Shown piece by piece: positions 35,609 through 45,257 of a stretch of DNA of 64,000 nt. Position numbers and translations under genes: made by a program. Position 1 is the stretch's first letter; each line of letters starts with the position of its first letter. The notes below the pieces were generated by a model, which worked only from the letters and a program-made list of their open reading frames with translations, did not search any database and was not told the origin of the DNA. The DNA is from JBGRQA01 sp041725895 (GTDB lineage Bacteria; Bacteroidota; Bacteroidia; Bacteroidales; Marinifilaceae). Location: assembly GCA_041725895.1 (NCBI GenBank), contig JBGRQA010000006.1, positions 124,001-188,000 of the forward strand, given 5' to 3'.

Positions 35609-36035
35609 ACAGACTAATGTTCAAAAGGCCTATATAAAAATCAACTGGGTATTGGCTGGAATCATACTGGGAATTTTTTTGTATTCCGGCCTTTTTTCCT
35701 ATGAATTTCCCCAACACCCCATTCCTTCCCAATTCACAAAAATAACGGGGTATCCAAGCAGCTCTACCGGCTTGTCGCGAAGCTTTTCCGCAATTGTCAG
35801 AGGAGAATTTAATGAAGCCCATCAATTGAATCCCTATGGTTTGGATATTTTCCTCTTTTTTCTTCTTCAACTGATTTTTAGAATCGGAGGCATTTTCCTG
35901 ATAAAGAGCAAAAAAACATCCATAAACAAACTATTATTCGCAGATATCTGTTTAAGTCTCTTCACCTTTTTACTGGCTTTTAGAGGCATGATTCTATTCC
36001 TCTTTAAACTTTCGAAGTACCTACTCGTAAATTAG
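35589..36035 (+). CDS. DUF2752-like membrane protein lacking the family cysteines
   Basis: Up to 148 residues with three hydrophobic helices. The central segment FTKITGYPSSSTGLSRSFSAIVRGEFNEAHQLNPYGL (quoted in parts: TGYPSSSTGLSRS, VRGEFNEAHQLNP) aligns by eye to the DUF2752 consensus TG-x-PCPGCGLTRA...GDF..A...NPLG. Here the PCPGCG cysteines are replaced by YPSSST. No ATG is in frame before the first helix, so translation must begin at TTG 35589 or GTG 35601, overlapping the upstream gene by 20 or 8 nt. Function of the family is unknown. Confidence 0.7.
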   Translation: MKLKVIEQTNVQKAYIKINWVLAGIILGIFLYSGLFSYEFPQHPIPSQFTKITGYPSSSTGLSRSFSAIVRGEFNEAHQLNPYGLDIFLFFLLQLIFRIGGIFLIKSKKTSINKLLFADICLSLFTFLLAFRGMILFLFKLSKYLLVN

Positions 36036-36072
36036 TTTAATTAAGATTTGTTAAACTAAAACACCCATCATC

Positions 36073-36396
36073 ATGTCTATCCTCGTAATAGTGCTTGTTT
36101 TTCTTGCAATGACCGGTGTTCTTGCACATCATGTTAACAACGAATCACAGCTTTCAAAACGGATTTTAAAATCCGGAACACGAATCAAACATCTTTTAGA
36201 TGCCAGGAACCAGAATCATATCGATCTTGAGATTACCTTCAAGAAACACACCATCTTTAAACAGATTCGGATTCTTGAATATTATATGCATGTATTGGAT
36301 GAAAACTACAACCAATACATGCATAAAAAATCCATCTTTAAGAGAGTGGAAACAATTGAACAATCACTGGACTCCTTTTCGTTGGGCTTGGCCTAA
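36073..36396 (+). CDS. small membrane-anchored hypothetical protein
   Basis: A 107-residue protein with one N-terminal hydrophobic helix (ILVIVLVFLAMTGVLAHHV) and a charged, helical cytoplasmic or periplasmic remainder rich in Lys, His and Ile. No family recognised. It ends 2 bp before the convergent end of the MBL-fold gene on the other strand. Codon usage resembles its neighbours, so I accept it as a gene with moderate confidence. Confidence 0.55.
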   Translation: MSILVIVLVFLAMTGVLAHHVNNESQLSKRILKSGTRIKHLLDARNQNHIDLEITFKKHTIFKQIRILEYYMHVLDENYNQYMHKKSIFKRVETIEQSLDSFSLGLA

Positions 36397-36398
36397 GA

Positions 36399-37241
36399 CT
36401 ACTTCAAATCTTTCAATTTAAATGTTTTGTCCAATTTTACGCCCCTATCCGTTTGCTTAAGGGAACAACATTCATGAAAAATATCATGCTGGAAGAAGAG
36501 GAGGTAGTTATTAACCACCGCTTCTTCCAGAAACGTTTCCTTTTCCTTCAAAGCTTCCGTAGGATATAAGTCGTAACTCGCCAACCACTTCAAAGGTAAA
36601 TTCACTGTAGTAGGAATAAAATCAGCCAAAAAAACAAGACTTTTATCTCCATACTTAATTACCGGAACCATTAATCCAGGTGTATGCCCATTGAAAATTT
36701 TCACAGCAAATCCTGGAAACAATTCTCCCTCTGTCTCCACAAAATTTAACTTTCCAGCTTCATAGATCGGCATCACATTCTCTGCAAAATAGGAATCCTT
36801 CTCACGTACATTAGGATTTAGATAGTTTTCCCACTGCTTCCGACTCACCCAATAATTAGCATTCGGAAAAGCCAACTCCAAAGTATTGGTTTCCTTGTTT
36901 CTTAGAACAGCACCACCACAATGATCAAAATGCAAATGCGTAAAAACAACATCTGTAACATCATCAAATGTATAGCCAATCTCTTGTAATGAAGAATCTA
37001 AGGTAGCCTCTCCATTGAGATGCTGATGCCGAAAAAAGTCTTCCCCCTGCTTGTCTCCACTCCCGTTATCAATAAGGATAACTCGATCTCCATCCACTAC
37101 CAGTAAGCTTCGCATAGCACAGTTGCACAGATTGTTCTCATCACAGGGATAGCGTTTACTCCACAAGGCTTTGGGTACGACACTAAACATAGCGCCTCCG
37201 TCACATTTAAAATTCCCGGTTTCTATACTATAAATCTTCAT
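36399..37241 (-). CDS. MBL-fold metallo-hydrolase
   Basis: A 280-residue cytosolic metallo-beta-lactamase-fold hydrolase. The signature HLHFDHCGG (~residues 105-113) is HxHxDH with both zinc-site halves; later FNGHTPGLMVPV and VFLADFIPT supply the next His and Asp, and FFQHDIFHECC the last. The N-terminus MKIYSIETGNFKCDGGAMF is typical of quorum-quenching-like/AidC-type MBL proteins. Substrate could be a lactone or another ester/thioester; it cannot be told from the sequence. It is divergent from mpl with a 124-bp gap. Confidence 0.88.
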   Translation of the reverse strand: MKIYSIETGNFKCDGGAMFSVVPKALWSKRYPCDENNLCNCAMRSLLVVDGDRVILIDNGSGDKQGEDFFRHQHLNGEATLDSSLQEIGYTFDDVTDVVFTHLHFDHCGGAVLRNKETNTLELAFPNANYWVSRKQWENYLNPNVREKDSYFAENVMPIYEAGKLNFVETEGELFPGFAVKIFNGHTPGLMVPVIKYGDKSLVFLADFIPTTVNLPLKWLASYDLYPTEALKEKETFLEEAVVNNYLLFFQHDIFHECCSLKQTDRGVKLDKTFKLKDLK

Positions 37242-37365
37242 ACAATTTTATATTGAATTGTTATCTTTAAGAATTCATTGGAACTTCTGGTTTCAATTTT
37301 CTAAAAACAATACAGCTCCTGCTTTAATAGCAAACCAAAAATACGATTTTAAACAGATATATTTC

Positions 37366-38733
37366 ATGAAGGTACATTTTATTGCCATCGGAGGTAGCGC
37401 CATGCACAACCTGGCCATTGCTCTCCACCTTAAAGGATTTCAAGTGACTGGTTCGGATGACGAGATTTTCAATCCCTCCAAATCAAGGCTTGAGAAACAT
37501 GGCATTCTCCCCAATGAATGGGGCTGGTTTCCTGAAAAAATCACTTCCGATTTGGATGCAATCATTCTTGGCATGCATGCCAGGGAAGACAACCCGGAAC
37601 TACAGGAAGCAAAAAAAATAGGCCTTCGCATCTACTCCTATCCGGAGTATATCTACGAACAAACCAAAAATAAAACAAGGGTGGTTATTGGGGGAAGTCA
37701 TGGAAAAACCACAACAACTTCCATGATAATGCATGTATTGAAAGAAAATGGGATTGATTTTGACTACATGGTTGGTGCCCAACTGGACGGCTTTGAAACC
37801 ATGGTGAAACTCACTCATGAAGCACCCATTGCTATTTTTGAAGGGGACGAATACCTCGCTTCTCCCATAGATCGTCGACCCAAATTTCATTTGTATCATC
37901 CCCACATCGCCATGCTCACAGGAATAGCCTGGGACCACATCAACGTTTTTCCAACCTTCGATAACTATTTGGACCAGTTCGGCCAATTTATAGAATTAAT
38001 CGAAGACAAAGGATCACTGATCTATTTTGAGGGCGATCAACACCTTCAAAACCTGGTTTCACAATCCAAGAACAACATTACGAAAATCCCTTATAAAACC
38101 CCAGCTCACAAAACAAAAGGAAATCAAACCATACTAATTCATGAGAATGGTGAAACCCCCTTACAAATATTCGGTCAACACAATCTTCAGAATTTAAACG
38201 GAGCTTTCAAAGTCTGTCAACAGCTGGGTGTCACCGATGTGCAATTCTATTCCGCCATCCAAAATTTTTCAGGAGCAGCTAAACGCCTTCAAAAATTAGA
38301 GGAAAAAGAAAACACTTCCGTTTATATGGATTTTGCCCACTCCCCCTCAAAACTGAAAGCAACCACCCAAGCAGTGAAAGAGCAGTATCCTTCCCGAAAA
38401 CTAATTGCCTGTATGGAGCTGCATACTTTTAGTAGCCTAAAGGAGGATTTTTTGCCACAATATCGCGATTCCATGAAAAATGCAGATGAAGCGATAGTCT
38501 ATTTTAATCCGGAAACACTCAATCACAAGAAACTGCCTTCTATCAGTATCAAACAGGTAGAAGATGCTTTTGGCGGAGACAACCTGAAGGTCTATACAGA
38601 TTCAAATCAAATGCTGGAATCTCTTGTAAGCCGTCAATGGAATGATGCAAATCTTTTGCTCATGAGCTCAGGAAATTTTTCGGGAATAGATCTGCCGAAA
38701 CTGGCAAAAACAGTGATTGAGAAGCTGGAGTAA
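37366..38733 (+). CDS. mpl: UDP-N-acetylmuramate:L-Ala-gamma-D-Glu-meso-DAP ligase
   Basis: A 455-residue murein-tripeptide ligase that recycles cell-wall peptide by joining it to UDP-MurNAc. Start chosen at MKVHFIAIGGSAMHNLAIAL, the Mur-ligase N-domain, because the upstream extension is not conserved-looking. The P-loop GGSHGKTTTTSMI, the FEGDEYLAS segment, and MDFAHSPSKLKATTQAVKE (C-terminal substrate domain) fit Mpl rather than MurC. Length is as expected. It stands alone, facing the MBL gene. Confidence 0.92.
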   Translation: MKVHFIAIGGSAMHNLAIALHLKGFQVTGSDDEIFNPSKSRLEKHGILPNEWGWFPEKITSDLDAIILGMHAREDNPELQEAKKIGLRIYSYPEYIYEQTKNKTRVVIGGSHGKTTTTSMIMHVLKENGIDFDYMVGAQLDGFETMVKLTHEAPIAIFEGDEYLASPIDRRPKFHLYHPHIAMLTGIAWDHINVFPTFDNYLDQFGQFIELIEDKGSLIYFEGDQHLQNLVSQSKNNITKIPYKTPAHKTKGNQTILIHENGETPLQIFGQHNLQNLNGAFKVCQQLGVTDVQFYSAIQNFSGAAKRLQKLEEKENTSVYMDFAHSPSKLKATTQAVKEQYPSRKLIACMELHTFSSLKEDFLPQYRDSMKNADEAIVYFNPETLNHKKLPSISIKQVEDAFGGDNLKVYTDSNQMLESLVSRQWNDANLLLMSSGNFSGIDLPKLAKTVIEKLE

Positions 38734-38829
38734 CACCTCCAGCCACCTCCCAACACATTTAAATTGAACAGGATAGTTTTGCGGGCTTGAAAATTTTAGT
38801 ACTTTTAGTCAACTCAAATTACAGCCCCT

Positions 38830-41190
38830 ATGTTAACCCTATTCCGAAATTTGATTATAGCCCTGATCGCTTTTGGCATCTGGGCTCAACCGGTATTTGC
38901 CAACAAAAAACAGAGAATTCAGGAAGCGGAAAAACTGCTTCAAAAAACAGAAGGAGAAGAAAGAATTGGCCTATTGCAAGAATTGTCCAAGCTATACCTG
39001 GATACAATCTTCAATAAAAGTATTGATTATGCCAACGAAATAGTTGATCTCTCGAAAGAAAATCCGAAAGAACACGCTAACTCCTTATATTACCTGGGAA
39101 ACATTTATCGCCAATTGCATCAATATCCCCAGGCTTTGGAACACCATAAACAGGCACTGGAAATCCGCAAAGAACTGGAGACCAAGCACGACATCGCATC
39201 CTCCTTCAACAACATAGGTGAAATCCACAAAATTTTATTGAACAAGGAAGAGGCCCTAAAAAATTTCGAGGCATCCCTAAAAATCAGAAAAGAATTAGGA
39301 CGACTTAAAGAGATAGCCTATACACTTAACAACATAGGTAGTGTTTACTGGACCAGCAAAGATTACGGAAATTCTCTGGAGTATTATCTCAATGCCCTGG
39401 ATATTCGATCTCAAATTGGTGACAAATCAGATATTTCTTCCTCATTGAGTAACCTGGGAAATGTTTACAAAAATCTGAAACACTACAACAAAGCTCTTAG
39501 CTATTATAAAAAAGCTTTGGAAATCAGAACGGAATTAGGAGAACAACACCTAAGAGCCTACACTCTCAATGACATTGGTGGAATCTATTGGCGGATGAAT
39601 CGTTACAAAGATGCCCTCGATTATTATAACCAATCACTAATTATCAGGAAAGAGTTAGATGAAAAACGATACGTTGCCTCTACTTTAAAAAACATTGGAA
39701 CCGTTTACAAAAATCTCAAGGAGTTGGATTTGTCTCTTAAAAGCTACAATCAAGCTCTGCAAATCTACACTCTTCTTAAAGATTCGAAGGAACAAGCAAC
39801 AATCTATTCACTCATTGGCAACCTATTCCATCAGTTTCAAAATACAGAGAAAAGTCTGGAATACCATAAAACGGCCCTAACCCTCCACAAAAAAATAAAC
39901 AACCCTAGGGGAGTTGCCTTTGCTTCCAACAACATAGGCGAAATACTTCTGGAATATGGTCAAAAAAACAAAGCCGAGCCCTACTTATTAAAAGCGTATG
40001 AGGTCGCTCAACAAATACAGGAGCCCAATTTACTCCGAAACACATCTGAAAATCTTTTTGAATACTTTTCGCAAAAGGGAAACTATAAAAAAGCCCTGGA
40101 ATTCTATCGCCACCTTTCAGAATCGGAACAAGACAGTATTGTAGCAGATCACCACAAAGACAGAATTTCAGAATTTGAGGCTCGGTACGAAATCTCAAAA
40201 AACCGGGATGAGATAAAAAATTTACAAGAATTTTCTCACCAACAAACCATCCTGATCTACCTTTTTATTGCCATTCTGATACTGGCTATAATTATAGGAT
40301 ATATAACTTACAAAAACGTTAGAATCCGACAAGTCTCCACTCTGACTCTGGCCTCAAAAAACAAAGAATTACAGGGAATCAATGCCCGCTTAAAAGAATC
40401 TGAACTAATCCTTCGTGACCTTAACATAACAAAGGATAAATTTTTTAATATTATTTCCCGCGACCTCAAAGAACCCTTTAAGGAACTCAATCGTATCAGC
40501 AAAGATCTTTTCAAGAACTTTGAATTTCTAAACCGTGAAGATAAATTGGAGCGAATAAAAATCCTCTATGATACATCCATTCACACCAACACGCTCGTTG
40601 AAAACCTATTACTTTGGGCCGCTTCACAAACAGGAAAGACCAAATTCACTCCAGATTTTTTCAACATAAAGCACATGATCGACGATAAGCTTAAAGATCT
40701 GGAGGAGCAAATAATAGAAAAAAACTTAAAGATCATGTACAATCTAAATGATCAAATCACAGCTTATGCTGATACTAATTCGATAGGAGAAGTAATACGG
40801 AATCTACTTACCAATGCAGTGAAATTCTCTTATCCAAAAGGCACAATAACCCTAACGGTTCATGAAAAAAAATATATGATCGAACTGGAAATCTGCGACG
40901 AGGGGGTTGGCATCAGTGAAGACAACCTGAATAAATTGTTCCGCCTGGATAGCGATTACCTATCGTTGGGAACTGCGCAGGAAAAAGGTTCAGGGATTGG
41001 CCTACTACTTTGCAAGGAGTATATCGAAAAAAACAATGGGAAAATCTGGGCTGAAAGTGAGGAAGGAAAAGGTTCCCGGTTCTACTTCACCCTCCCAAAA
41101 AATAACAGATTATTCAAAAGCACACAGGGAAATCCCATATCTTCAGAAAATTCCGAGAAGAAAATCAGAGAACAATTGGAGGTCAAATAA
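38830..41190 (+). CDS. TPR-containing histidine-kinase-like protein lacking the H-box His
   Basis: A 786-residue membrane sensor. Signal sequence ~1-24; eight or so TPR repeats of ~40 residues (~60-400; each with the pattern A..NNIG.....K....AL.YY..AL.IR); a TM helix ~472-492; then a coiled linker and a HisKA-like dimer helix. The H-box reads FFNIISRDLKEPF where His is expected at the R in IIAHDLKNPF-type motifs, so the phospho-acceptor is missing. The ATPase domain is intact-looking: N-box NLLTNAVKFS, G1 DEGVGIS, G2 KGSGIGLLLC. No response regulator adjoins it. Probable role: sensing via TPRs and ATP binding without autophosphorylation, or phosphorylation of a partner kinase. Confidence 0.88.
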   Translation: MLTLFRNLIIALIAFGIWAQPVFANKKQRIQEAEKLLQKTEGEERIGLLQELSKLYLDTIFNKSIDYANEIVDLSKENPKEHANSLYYLGNIYRQLHQYPQALEHHKQALEIRKELETKHDIASSFNNIGEIHKILLNKEEALKNFEASLKIRKELGRLKEIAYTLNNIGSVYWTSKDYGNSLEYYLNALDIRSQIGDKSDISSSLSNLGNVYKNLKHYNKALSYYKKALEIRTELGEQHLRAYTLNDIGGIYWRMNRYKDALDYYNQSLIIRKELDEKRYVASTLKNIGTVYKNLKELDLSLKSYNQALQIYTLLKDSKEQATIYSLIGNLFHQFQNTEKSLEYHKTALTLHKKINNPRGVAFASNNIGEILLEYGQKNKAEPYLLKAYEVAQQIQEPNLLRNTSENLFEYFSQKGNYKKALEFYRHLSESEQDSIVADHHKDRISEFEARYEISKNRDEIKNLQEFSHQQTILIYLFIAILILAIIIGYITYKNVRIRQVSTLTLASKNKELQGINARLKESELILRDLNITKDKFFNIISRDLKEPFKELNRISKDLFKNFEFLNREDKLERIKILYDTSIHTNTLVENLLLWAASQTGKTKFTPDFFNIKHMIDDKLKDLEEQIIEKNLKIMYNLNDQITAYADTNSIGEVIRNLLTNAVKFSYPKGTITLTVHEKKYMIELEICDEGVGISEDNLNKLFRLDSDYLSLGTAQEKGSGIGLLLCKEYIEKNNGKIWAESEEGKGSRFYFTLPKNNRLFKSTQGNPISSENSEKKIREQLEVK

Positions 41191-41288
41191 ACATCCCTGT
41201 CCAAATTTGTGATGCATATTTTTTTCCTTTTTGGAGAAAACCAGATTGTATTGCCCTTATATTTACACCCTCAAAGCGTCATCCTTTT

Positions 41289-41981
41289 ATGATGCGGGGA
41301 CAAAAAACAAGAAAGCGATACATGAAAGAGAACCAACAACACATTATTGACAAGACCATTTCATTTGTACAGGCAGAATTGGAAAATGCAGAAGGGGGGC
41401 ATGATTGGTGGCACATCCTCCGGGTATGGAAAACTGCCCGAAAGATAGCCGAAACTGAAAAAGTAGATCCGTTTGTAGTGGAATTGGGAGCACTTCTGCA
41501 TGATATTGCCGATTCCAAGTTTCATAATGGCAATGAAGATATCGGTCCAATGGTTGCGGCCAACTTTTTGGAATCAATAGGTGTGACTACAGATATCAAC
41601 CATCATGTACAGCTCATCATTTCCAATATTTCCTTCAAAGGAGGTAATCAGGAACAACAGTTTCAGTCTCCGGAGTTGGATGTTATTCAGGATGCAGACC
41701 GCCTGGATGCTATCGGAGCCATCGGCATTGCACGTACATTTAATTATGGAGGATATAAAAACCGAGAAATCTACAACCCCAACATTTCTCCCAAAATGGA
41801 TATGAGCAAGGAGGAGTACAAAAATAGTACAGCGCCCACCATCAACCATTTTTACGAAAAGCTCCTACTTCTTAAGGACAGGATGAATACTGCTACCGGC
41901 AAAAAGATGGCACAGGAACGGCATCAATTTATGGAAAATTACCTGGAGCAATTCTATCAGGAATGGGAAGGAGAAAAATAA
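41289..41981 (+). CDS. HD-domain phosphohydrolase
   Basis: A 230-residue (or 219 from ATG 41322) cytosolic HD-domain hydrolase. Metal ligands are seen in GGHDWWHILRVW and ALLHDIADSKF, with the HD pair and the later Asp in IQDADRLDAIGAIGIART, giving a complete H...HD...D set. The family of short predicted metal-dependent phosphohydrolases resembles YedJ/YfbR-type nucleotidases. The shorter start at MKENQQH is equally likely and the RBS is weak in both cases. The substrate is unknown. Confidence 0.85.
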   Translation: MMRGQKTRKRYMKENQQHIIDKTISFVQAELENAEGGHDWWHILRVWKTARKIAETEKVDPFVVELGALLHDIADSKFHNGNEDIGPMVAANFLESIGVTTDINHHVQLIISNISFKGGNQEQQFQSPELDVIQDADRLDAIGAIGIARTFNYGGYKNREIYNPNISPKMDMSKEEYKNSTAPTINHFYEKLLLLKDRMNTATGKKMAQERHQFMENYLEQFYQEWEGEK

Positions 41982-42033
41982 CAGCAGAATCTTTCATCCT
42001 CATTCGGAATTCATTTTAATGTAGTAAAAAAAC

Positions 42034-42072
42034 AAAAAACGGGGCTGCCGATATTTTTCGACAGCCCCTTTG
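42034..42072 (-). terminator. terminator of the CoA-transferase gene
   Basis: Reading the minus strand, GGGGCTG pairs with CAGCCCC around an AT-rich loop and is followed by GTTTTTTG, 30 nt after the CoA-transferase stop. Convergent with the HD gene end. Confidence 0.85.
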
Positions 42073-42100
42073 CATATATTTTGAATTCTGTTGAGAACTC

Positions 42101-43414
42101 TTAGTATTTCTCAGCAACAAAATGATAGTGGCTTCCAAAACGCTCAAAAGCAGCTTTGTCAAGCTCCTCACGGAAATTAGGATGAGCCACGGAAATAATC
42201 GCTTTTGCTCTTTCCTGCATTGTTTTACCAAACAAGTTAACAGCACCAAATTCGGTTACAAACCATCGCATATTGTTACGAGTGGTAACAACACCTGAAC
42301 CTTGCAACAAGGTAGGAGTAATCTTGGAAATTCCTTTTGCAGTGACTGAAGGCATTGCAATAATTGGTACACCACCCTCTGATGCAGCTGCACCACGAGT
42401 AAAGTCGATCTGACCACCTACACCTGAGTAATGCTTGGTTCCGATGGAATCGGCACAAACCTGACCGGTAATATCAATAGACAATGCAGAATTGATAGCA
42501 CATACTTTAGGATTCTGACGAATATATTCCACACCATTGGTATAAGAAACATCCATCATTAATACACCTGGGTTATCATCCACAAAATCATACAGGTCTT
42601 TGGTACCCATCAAGAAACCGGCAACAATTTTTCCTGGATCCAGTTTTTTGTTTCTACCGTTTACAACACCTGCTTCAACCAATGGCAATAATCCGTCAGC
42701 AAACATTTCTGTGTGAACGCCAAGATCTTTGTGATTACCCAACTGTGCCAACACAGCATTAGGAATACCACCAATTCCCATTTGTAGACATGCTCCATCA
42801 GGAATTAACTCAGCAACATTCTTACCAATTGCAACATCAAGATCAGACAAAGGAGCATTCCCATGCTCAATCAAAGGAGAATCATCTTCACAGAAGATAT
42901 CGATTGCCGAAAGAGGAATCATTGCATCCCCAAAAGCTCTAGGAACATTAGGGTTGATAATAGCAATCACAGTATCCGCATTTTCTACGGCCGCCAAGGT
43001 AGCTTCTACAGAAGTTCCCAAGGACACATAACCATGCTTATCAGGAGTAGATACCTGAATCATTGCTACATTTACTTTCAAATAACCCTCGCGAATTAAT
43101 TTTTGTGTTTCACCAAGGAATACAGGAATATAATCAGCATACCCAGCTTGAGTTTGCTTTCTTACATTGGCTCCTACAAAGAAAGATTCCAAATGAAAAA
43201 TCCCTTCAAACTCAGGCTCACAGTAAGCGACTGCCCCTTCAGTGTGAATGTGTTGGATGGTAACGTCATAAATTTCTTTCCGACGTCCTCTTTCACACAT
43301 TGCCTCAATTAATTTATGAGGAGTCAACGCTACTGAATGAGTATGTACTCTGTCGCCCGATTTAATTACCTTTACTGCTTCTTCAAAGGATACTGTTTTG
43401 ATCTCTTTTCGCAT
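42101..43414 (-). CDS. acetyl-CoA hydrolase / CoA-transferase
   Basis: A 437-residue class I CoA-transferase of the acetyl-CoA hydrolase/4-hydroxybutyrate CoA-transferase group. Motifs: N-terminal VHTHSVALTPHKLIEAM; VGANVRKQTQAGYADYIPVF; YVSLGTSVEATLAAVENAD; the putative catalytic Glu in GVHTEMFADGLLPLVEAGVV; and GVGGQIDFTRGA near the C-terminal oxyanion region. The enzyme moves CoA between acyl groups (acetate, succinate or butyrate are typical). With methylmalonyl-CoA mutase in the window, succinyl-CoA:acetate exchange in propionate or acetate fermentation is a plausible role. Substrate specificity cannot be read from the sequence. Confidence 0.88.
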   Translation of the reverse strand: MRKEIKTVSFEEAVKVIKSGDRVHTHSVALTPHKLIEAMCERGRRKEIYDVTIQHIHTEGAVAYCEPEFEGIFHLESFFVGANVRKQTQAGYADYIPVFLGETQKLIREGYLKVNVAMIQVSTPDKHGYVSLGTSVEATLAAVENADTVIAIINPNVPRAFGDAMIPLSAIDIFCEDDSPLIEHGNAPLSDLDVAIGKNVAELIPDGACLQMGIGGIPNAVLAQLGNHKDLGVHTEMFADGLLPLVEAGVVNGRNKKLDPGKIVAGFLMGTKDLYDFVDDNPGVLMMDVSYTNGVEYIRQNPKVCAINSALSIDITGQVCADSIGTKHYSGVGGQIDFTRGAAASEGGVPIIAMPSVTAKGISKITPTLLQGSGVVTTRNNMRWFVTEFGAVNLFGKTMQERAKAIISVAHPNFREELDKAAFERFGSHYHFVAEKY

Positions 43415-43805
43415 CTTGTTTAGGTTTTATTTTGAGATTTTATTAATTTCTAAAAGCGTCCGCTAAATTACAAGAATTTTCAAATGCGAATTCTGCTGCT
43501 CAGCATAGTTGCTACAAAACATATTTGGTCTTAATCCTCCCGAACGAATTCTTTTTGAAAGTTAAAGTAAACAAAATTCTTCTTTCCCAATCAATACACA
43601 AGGAAAAACACCCATACAGCACTGATCTTTCGGTCGTTACAACAAACCCTCCTTCCCTGACATATTCCTAACCTTCCGGCATTTATTCAAGAGGAAACAA
43701 TATTCAATTAAAAATACATCGTTCAACTCTGCCGTATAACATTCCTTAGCATTTGGTAATCAAATGATAATCCTGTCCATTCAAAAGAGAATCACCTCCC
43801 CGGAA

Positions 43806-43833
43806 CGAAAAAAGCCGGGAAGTATTTTCCCGG
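43806..43833 (-). terminator. isolated terminator-like hairpin
   Basis: AGCCGGGAA / TTCCCGGCT (9 bp) with loop GTATT. The A-run just 5' of it on the plus strand makes a T-tract only for minus-strand transcripts. No minus-strand gene is visible between it and oxyR. Confidence 0.6.
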
Positions 43834-44010
43834 CTATAAACCCAAACATCTAATAAAACTTAACTAACAAAAACTATCGAATTATTCATTAATTCCTATG
43901 GCTACAGATTTTCTACTTTCCTATTAATTCAATATTAATAGGTGATACTTTCACTTACTTTGTCATGAACTAAAATAACAAATCAAAATCTATCAATCAA
44001 ATCAATATTC

Positions 44011-44041
44011 TTTATATCACAATAGATTATTTTTATATTTG
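44011..44041 (+). promoter_or_regulatory. oxyR promoter
   Basis: TTTA (44011), a 19-nt spacer and TATATTTG (44034-44041) fit the Bacteroidota -33/-7 layout, 23 nt before the oxyR ATG. Confidence 0.6.
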
Positions 44042-44064
44042 TTACCCAATCAAATCAAAAGAGT

Positions 44065-45006
44065 ATGGTTACAATAACTCAATTGGAATATATAGTTGCA
44101 GTGGACACCTATCGTCATTTCGCTACTGCTGCCGAAAAATGTTTCATTACACAGCCGACGCTGAGTATGCAGATTAAGAAATTGGAGGAATTTCTGGACA
44201 TTACAATCTTCGATAGAAGTAAGCAACCAATAATTCCAACTGATGTCGGTATCCAAATCATTGAACAGGCCAGAATCATTTTAGGAGAAACCAAAAAAAT
44301 TGATTCTATTATTAAGGATCATAAAAACACTGTAGAAGGAGAATTAAAAATTGGAATTATTCCGACCCTGGCTCCCTTTCTGCTACCAATGTTTATCGGT
44401 GGATACATCAGAAAATATCCTTCTATTAAGGTGGAAGTGGAAGAATTGGTTTCCGAAGAAATCGTAAAGCGCCTAAAAAAAGATCAATTGGATGTAGGTG
44501 TTTTTGTCACTCCGGCTCATGATGACAAAATTATTGAAGCTCCTCTCTTTTACGAAGAGATGCTTATATATGCCAATAAAGACCATGATTTAATTAATCA
44601 ACCTCACATTGAGGTAAAAGATATTGCTACTCCTGAAATATGGATGCTGGGAGATGGTCACTGTTTCCGCAACCAGGTAATCAATCTCTGCGAGATGCAC
44701 GACCTCCAGCATCAGGAACTCCCCTTCGAATTTGAAAGTAATTCACTAGAGACCCTGATGAAAATCGTAGACAAGGAAGGTGGCTTCACTCTGATTCCCG
44801 AATTGGCGACCCAATACTTACCCCAGGAAAAACTACAACAAGTACGAAATTTTACAAACCTGAAACCTCTTCGCGAGGTAAGTTTGATCTATTCTCGTCA
44901 TTATTCCAAACTCAAATTACTGGAATTACTGCATGAGCATATAAAGAGTATTATTCCCAAAGAATACCTCTCTAAAGACCGAGGAACAATTGTAGATTGG
45001 AAATAG
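44065..45006 (+). CDS. oxyR: OxyR-type LysR transcriptional regulator
   Basis: A 313-residue LysR-family regulator. N-terminal winged HTH ITQLEYIVAVDTYRHFATAAEKC...TQPTLSMQIKKLE (~1-60), then a type-2 periplasmic-binding-like domain. The redox loop GDGHCFRNQVINLCEMH has both cysteines at the spacing (C-x8-C) of E. coli OxyR C199/C208, so it should sense peroxide by disulfide formation. It activates catalase, peroxidases and similar genes elsewhere; the target genes are not in the window. It has its own promoter. Confidence 0.9.
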   Translation: MVTITQLEYIVAVDTYRHFATAAEKCFITQPTLSMQIKKLEEFLDITIFDRSKQPIIPTDVGIQIIEQARIILGETKKIDSIIKDHKNTVEGELKIGIIPTLAPFLLPMFIGGYIRKYPSIKVEVEELVSEEIVKRLKKDQLDVGVFVTPAHDDKIIEAPLFYEEMLIYANKDHDLINQPHIEVKDIATPEIWMLGDGHCFRNQVINLCEMHDLQHQELPFEFESNSLETLMKIVDKEGGFTLIPELATQYLPQEKLQQVRNFTNLKPLREVSLIYSRHYSKLKLLELLHEHIKSIIPKEYLSKDRGTIVDWK

Positions 45007-45257
45007 AAAAAAAAGTGGATTTTTTTTCATTCTGGAAGCGAGCAACTTAGATTTTTCAGAAGAATAAAAATTCATTTTTTTTCAAAAGACTATTGTCAGT
45101 TTGGAGAATTATCTCTTACTTTGCATCGCAAAACAAGAAAAACAGGGCTACAGAGCCCGCACGTTACTTGACAAGCTTGAAACTTTCGCAAGAAAAAAAA
45201 ATCGCAAAGATGTTGCAGAATAAAAATTTTGTTTTACCTTTGCAGCTCCAATAAAAT
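45007..45257. other. leader region upstream of the tRNA-Glu genes
   Basis: A 251-bp A/T-rich region without a gene. A Bacteroidota promoter (GTTG 45212-45215, 19 nt, TACCTTTG 45235-45242) directs the first tRNA. Confidence 0.5.

Larger units (their letters stand above)
43415..44064. other. 650-bp divergent intergenic region
   Basis: This lies between the CoA-transferase gene (minus) and oxyR (plus). It contains an isolated terminator-like hairpin (43809-43833) and the oxyR promoter. I found no gene in it. Confidence 0.5.
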
